Positions 6,585 through 9,322 of a stretch of 9,322 nucleotides of DNA are shown piece by piece. The notes below the pieces were generated by a model. That model saw nothing but the letters and a program-made list of their open reading frames with translations. It was not told where the DNA came from and ran no database searches. Source of the stretch: Planctomycetota bacterium (GTDB lineage: Bacteria > Planctomycetota > Planctomycetia > Pirellulales > Thermoguttaceae); assembly GCA_023397045.1 (NCBI GenBank), contig JAEWUR010000134.1, positions 1-9,322 on the forward strand, read 5' to 3'. A program made the position numbers and the translations under genes. How positions within the stretch are numbered: the first letter of the stretch is position 1; the number at the start of each line of letters is the position of its first letter.

Positions 6585-8003
6585 TCATGGCCGCGCAATT
6601 GTCACGCCCTCGTCGACGATCCAGACGTAGTTGTCGTATCCATTTTCCGGGTGCAGCGTGTACGGTACGCCGTGCGCCATTGAATTCAATTGTTTCTGGT
6701 TCAGCACCATGGCTTGGGCCTGAAATTGTCCGTTGCCCTGGCTGAAGTTCCCGATCCAATTTGTGCGGCAGATGCGGATATCGGGGTGTCCCTTCGCGCG
6801 AAGGCGAAAGTTGAAGCCGGCATTGGCCACGAACTCATCAAGTTGTTTGTAGTTTTGTGTTGGAATCCACTCCTTGACTTGAAACAGATAGAAATCGCCG
6901 GCGCACTTGCCGACGAACTCAGGAACTCCCACGTCGCCTTTGCGACGTACGGCCGTTATGTGGACCTCGTGCAGTTCCGGGGATTTGACAAACGGGTACT
7001 GGTGCGGCACGATGGCGACGTACGCGTCGCCCGAGTTGGCTTGAAAGAATGTCGCCAGATCGTCGATGATTTCGCGTTTGATCTCGTGACCGGTGCCGTT
7101 GTAGGTAACGCACTGAGCTCGTGGAAGCTTCTCGCGGTAGACTGCCTGCACGGCGTCCCATCGGTCGGGCATCATCTTTTCGGGCAATACCATCGTGATG
7201 ATTTTGGCTTCCGATTCACTCCAAGCGTCGCGAGAGGGGAGCGTGTCGTTGCGGTCGAGATAGCCCATATAGACGTACTGTGCCACGCGGGCGTGCGCCT
7301 TCTCGGCATAGGGATGGCCGGTAAAACGCTTGATGTCGGCGATACCGATGGGAAATGGGAGAGACCGGCCATTTCGGCTTGACAGCGGGAGCGTCGGCAG
7401 ACCGTTGACGCCGCCGGTGGCCACCGCCTTGACTCGTTCGGGGTGAAGGAACGCAAACCGATTGCAGAATTTGGCCGACGCCGAGTAGCCGTGCATGAAG
7501 ACTTGTTTCTCGACCGAATAGCCTTCGGCTCGCAATAGGGAAGAAGCCTGCTCAATCATGCCAATGAGTTGCAAGTCGATCCGGGTGATCGGACCGCGTT
7601 TGATCATCAGCGTGTCTCGGTCGAGCGAGTGTGTGTAGGTCTGCCAGTCGGACCTTGGGCGGGGAAAAATCGGGACCAACAAGGGCCTCGCGAGTTTCCG
7701 AGCGAGTTGGTTTGCGTAGGAATGCTCGGCCAAATGCCGTGCCTTTTGTCGGTGAACTTCAAAATCATCGGTGGCGGTCCCCGAATTGTTCGGTTCGACA
7801 TAAAGCCGGACGGGTTTCGCCTTCTCGACCGTGTCGGGAACGAACAGAAGGTAGGGGAAACTGAACCCGGCGTCGGGATCGGCTGGGATCTCGACGACCG
7901 TGCCGATTGGGATTTCGAATGATTTTCGTTCGCCAGCCACGGTCCAGGAAACCGCCACGGGCAGACAGGCGGCAAGGGCCGCCATGTGAAGGAATCGTGC
8001 CAT
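6585..8003 (-). CDS. Secreted alpha/beta hydrolase, esterase-like
   Basis: A 472-residue exported protein with a signal peptide at about 1-24 (hydrophobic stretch MAALAACLPVAVSW). After a beta-rich entry segment (FPYLLFVPDTVEKAKPVRLYVEPNN) the core resembles alpha/beta hydrolases of the secreted esterase or PHB-depolymerase type. The nucleophile elbow is HGYSAS with Ser174, where the second Gly of GxSxG is Ser, followed by FAFLHPERVKAVATGG. Asp250 or Asp253 (MGYLDRNDT) and His306 (GTGHE) are plausible triad partners. Residues about 325-472 form an extra, Asn/Gln- and aromatic-rich region that I do not recognise. The substrate is unknown. The start is well supported by GAGGAGAG at 8011-8018. 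It lies 138 bases downstream of rlmN on the same strand and has no evident functional link to its neighbours. Confidence 0.72.
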   Translation of the reverse strand: MARFLHMAALAACLPVAVSWTVAGERKSFEIPIGTVVEIPADPDAGFSFPYLLFVPDTVEKAKPVRLYVEPNNSGTATDDFEVHRQKARHLAEHSYANQLARKLARPLLVPIFPRPRSDWQTYTHSLDRDTLMIKRGPITRIDLQLIGMIEQASSLLRAEGYSVEKQVFMHGYSASAKFCNRFAFLHPERVKAVATGGVNGLPTLPLSSRNGRSLPFPIGIADIKRFTGHPYAEKAHARVAQYVYMGYLDRNDTLPSRDAWSESEAKIITMVLPEKMMPDRWDAVQAVYREKLPRAQCVTYNGTGHEIKREIIDDLATFFQANSGDAYVAIVPHQYPFVKSPELHEVHITAVRRKGDVGVPEFVGKCAGDFYLFQVKEWIPTQNYKQLDEFVANAGFNFRLRAKGHPDIRICRTNWIGNFSQGNGQFQAQAMVLNQKQLNSMAHGVPYTLHPENGYDNYVWIVDEGVTIARP

Positions 8004-8141
8004 TTTCGAACTCTCCTCGCAAAGCTTGGCCGCGGTCGTTGCCCTTACGCTCCGACGACCCTATTGGAGCAGTTTTGTGAGAATCCGTCCAGCATGGATT
8101 TGGGCCCGGCATGGCAAAGGCGTCGCCCATTCGACAGGGTG
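8004..8141 (-). other. rlmN-hydrolase intergenic gap
   Basis: This 138-base gap has an imperfect hairpin candidate just after rlmN (AATCC at 8082-8086 with GGATT at 8096-8100, 9-base loop, no T tract) and the hydrolase ribosome site. No clear promoter consensus could be read, so the two genes may be co-transcribed or the hydrolase may have its own unrecognised promoter. Confidence 0.35.
8011..8018 (-). promoter_or_regulatory. Strong Shine-Dalgarno site of the hydrolase gene
   Basis: GAGGAGAG on the - strand ends seven bases before the ATG at 8001-8003. It fixes the start at the residue that gives a complete signal peptide. It is the strongest ribosome site among the - strand genes here. Confidence 0.75.
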
Positions 8142-9206
8142 TTATCCGAACGGTTCGACTGCCTCACCGTAGGTGTTCACGGCTGCCAACATGCCGCAGG
8201 CGGCGTGGATGTCGCGGCCGCCGCTGTAGCGTCGACCGACCGGGACGCCTAGACGTGCGGTGAGCGCGTCGCGGAAGGCATTCCGTTCGTCGGTCGAGGG
8301 CGGTCGAAAACGGCCGGTCGGGTCGTTCACGTCGATCAGGTCGAGCTTGACGGGCAAGTCGCGGGTCAACTCGGCGAGTTTTTGTGCGTCTTCGTCGCGG
8401 GAGTTGACGCCGGCCATCATGGTCCAGGCCAGGACGATGCGCCGGCCGGTTGCCTCGTGGTACTCGCGCAGCGCGGCGGTCAATTCGGGCAGCGGATAGG
8501 CGGCCTCGACGGGCATTAGCGCGCGGCGTTGCACGGGATCGGCCGAGTTCAACGAGACGACGAGGCGGTAGATGTGCCGTTCGGCGGTGAAACGCCGGAT
8601 GCCGGGCACGATGCCGACGGTCGAGATGGTGATGGCCTTGCCGCCGATGGCCAGCCCGCACGACTCGGAAAAGATCTTGGAGGCTTGGATGACCGCATCG
8701 TAGTTGAGCATCGGCTCGCCCATGCCCATGAACACGACGCCGCGAACGGGATGGGGCGAGTCGGCCTGGATCTTGATGACTTGATCGACGATCTCCCAGG
8801 CGGCGAGATTGCGGCGGAATCCGATTCGGGCGGTGGCGCAGAACTCGCATCCCATCGCGCAGCCGACCTGCGAGCTGACGCACACGACGTATTTCTGGTC
8901 GTCGGGGCGGTGCAGCAAGGGGATTCGCACAGCCTCGAATGGCTCGGGGCCGTCGCCGCGAAACAGATATTTGGTGAATCCATCCTGCGGCGAAACGCGG
9001 CGGTCGAGCGTGGTTAAGTTCGGGATGGCCGTCAGGCGGCCGACCTCGGCGAGCGTCTTGGCCGCGATGCCCCGATCGGCGGCGGGCAGCCGACCGCGTC
9101 GCACGGCCTCGGCATGGATCTGCCTCGCCTGGCGGAGCGAAACGCCGGCGTGCGCCAGTTTTTCATGCAACTGTTCGGCGGTGCAGTTTTTCAGGAGGAT
9201 CGGCAT
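8142..9206 (-). CDS. rlmN: RlmN/Cfr-family radical SAM 23S rRNA methyltransferase (divergent)
   Basis: Expected to methylate C2 of A2503 in 23S rRNA (and possibly A37 of some tRNAs) through a methyl-cysteine radical mechanism. The 354-residue product has an N-terminal accessory domain (about 1-95), then SSQVGCAMGCEFCATARIGF with the [4Fe-4S] cysteines C116, C120 and C123. The SAM-binding GMGEPMLNYD lies at 161-170 and STVGIVPGIRRF at 195-206. MAGVNSRDEDA at 264-274 is the RlmN substrate-side motif, and the mechanistic C-terminal cysteine is C337 in GRDIHAACGML. Length and motif order fit RlmN. Differences from the E. coli type are CATARIGF in place of CSTGxQGF, IPLL in place of IPE before the cluster, and ACGML in place of ACGQL, so it belongs to a divergent branch and its target site should be treated as probable. 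Only a weak GGGA ribosome site precedes the ATG. Confidence 0.88.
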   Translation of the reverse strand: MPILLKNCTAEQLHEKLAHAGVSLRQARQIHAEAVRRGRLPAADRGIAAKTLAEVGRLTAIPNLTTLDRRVSPQDGFTKYLFRGDGPEPFEAVRIPLLHRPDDQKYVVCVSSQVGCAMGCEFCATARIGFRRNLAAWEIVDQVIKIQADSPHPVRGVVFMGMGEPMLNYDAVIQASKIFSESCGLAIGGKAITISTVGIVPGIRRFTAERHIYRLVVSLNSADPVQRRALMPVEAAYPLPELTAALREYHEATGRRIVLAWTMMAGVNSRDEDAQKLAELTRDLPVKLDLIDVNDPTGRFRPPSTDERNAFRDALTARLGVPVGRRYSGGRDIHAACGMLAAVNTYGEAVEPFG

Positions 9207-9261
9207 TGTGTTGGTCCCGTCTCACCACTGGAGCGGGCATCTACGGAAGAAATGAAAGGAA

Positions 9262-9278
9262 ACCACAGATGAACACAG
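9262..9278. repeat. Possible dispersed intergenic repeat (ACCACAGATGAACACAG)
   Basis: The 17 bases ACCACAGATGAACACAG, complement CTGTGTTCATCTGTGGT, resemble a short sequence I recall recurring between genes in planctomycete, verrucomicrobial and related genomes, often in tandem. Only one copy is in the window, so its repeat status is from memory and not seen here. Confidence 0.4.
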
Positions 9279-9321
9279 GGCGGCAGGGCCGCCAACCAAT
9301 ACGAGCTGCCGCTCGGTTGGC
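9279..9321. repeat. Two overlapping inverted repeats at the right edge
   Basis: GGCGGC-AGG-GCCGCC (9279-9293) is a perfect 6-bp stem. GCCAACC (9291-9297) pairs with GGTTGGC (9315-9321) around an inner GAGC-TGCC-GCTC stem (9303-9314), leaving a five-base bulge AATAC. The two structures share bases 9291-9293, so both cannot fully form at once. This may be a terminator of an upstream gene, a REP-like element or a leader switch; the window ends one base later, so its full extent is unknown. Confidence 0.5.
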
Positions 9322-9322
9322 T

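Larger units (their letters stand above)
9207..9322 (-). other. Non-coding leader upstream of rlmN
   Basis: This stretch has no gene. On the - strand it runs from two hairpins at the window edge, through a T/C-rich stretch (TTTCCTTTCATTTCTTCC, 9245-9262), to the rlmN start. It must hold the rlmN promoter unless rlmN is co-transcribed with a gene outside the window. No clear -35/-10 pair was identified. Confidence 0.4.

Noticed and set aside
6407..6745. 112-codon + strand frame covering part of the non-coding spacer and the hydrolase 3' end
   Set aside because: No recognisable domain, no ribosome site, and half of it is antisense to the hydrolase.
1..9322. CRISPR array, tRNA/rRNA gene, insertion sequence or phage element
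   Set aside because: No regularly spaced repeats, no cloverleaf or rRNA-like stretch, and no transposase or integrase motif was found on either strand.

Overview
The window looks like a piece of a Planctomycetes-type (Pirellulales-like) chromosome. This is inferred from the gene set (caa3-type oxidase with an A2-type subunit I, bacterial SUI1/YciH protein, divergent RlmN) and from the moderately high GC with many TTG/GTG/GCG codons. No rRNA or other taxonomic marker is present, so the assignment is tentative.

Left part (1-5706, all + strand): one tightly packed respiratory operon. It begins with the last ~32 codons of an upstream gene, possibly a subunit of an alternative complex III. Then come a membrane-anchored SCO1/SenC copper chaperone, a CuA subunit II fused to cytochrome c (coxB), the A2-type catalytic subunit I (coxA), subunit III (coxC), a small subunit IV (coxD) and protoheme IX farnesyltransferase (ctaB). 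Most junctions overlap by 4-23 bases, so translation is probably coupled. Together the genes encode the core of a caa3 cytochrome c oxidase plus CuA-site and heme O/A maturation. Heme A synthase (ctaA) is not in the window. A strong 8-bp hairpin lies in the only G+C-rich gap, between coxB and coxA.

Right part (5805-9206, all - strand, convergent with the operon): read in transcription order, a divergent RlmN-type radical SAM rRNA methyltransferase, a secreted alpha/beta hydrolase, a 332-bp non-coding stretch rich in short inverted repeats, a 36-codon very basic small ORF, and, 7 bases after its stop, a SUI1/YciH-like protein with an N-terminal four-cysteine cluster. Three of these have a translation or ribosome theme (RlmN and YciH, with the basic micro-ORF possible); the hydrolase does not fit it.

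Right edge (9207-9322): a non-coding leader upstream of rlmN. It carries a sequence resembling a dispersed intergenic repeat (ACCACAGATGAACACAG) and two overlapping, mutually exclusive hairpins cut close to the window end.

No mobile element, CRISPR array, tRNA or rRNA was seen. The least-explained items are the basic small ORF coupled to the SUI1 gene, the hairpin-dense spacer upstream of it, and the structured repeat at the right edge. None can be called a new system from sequence alone.
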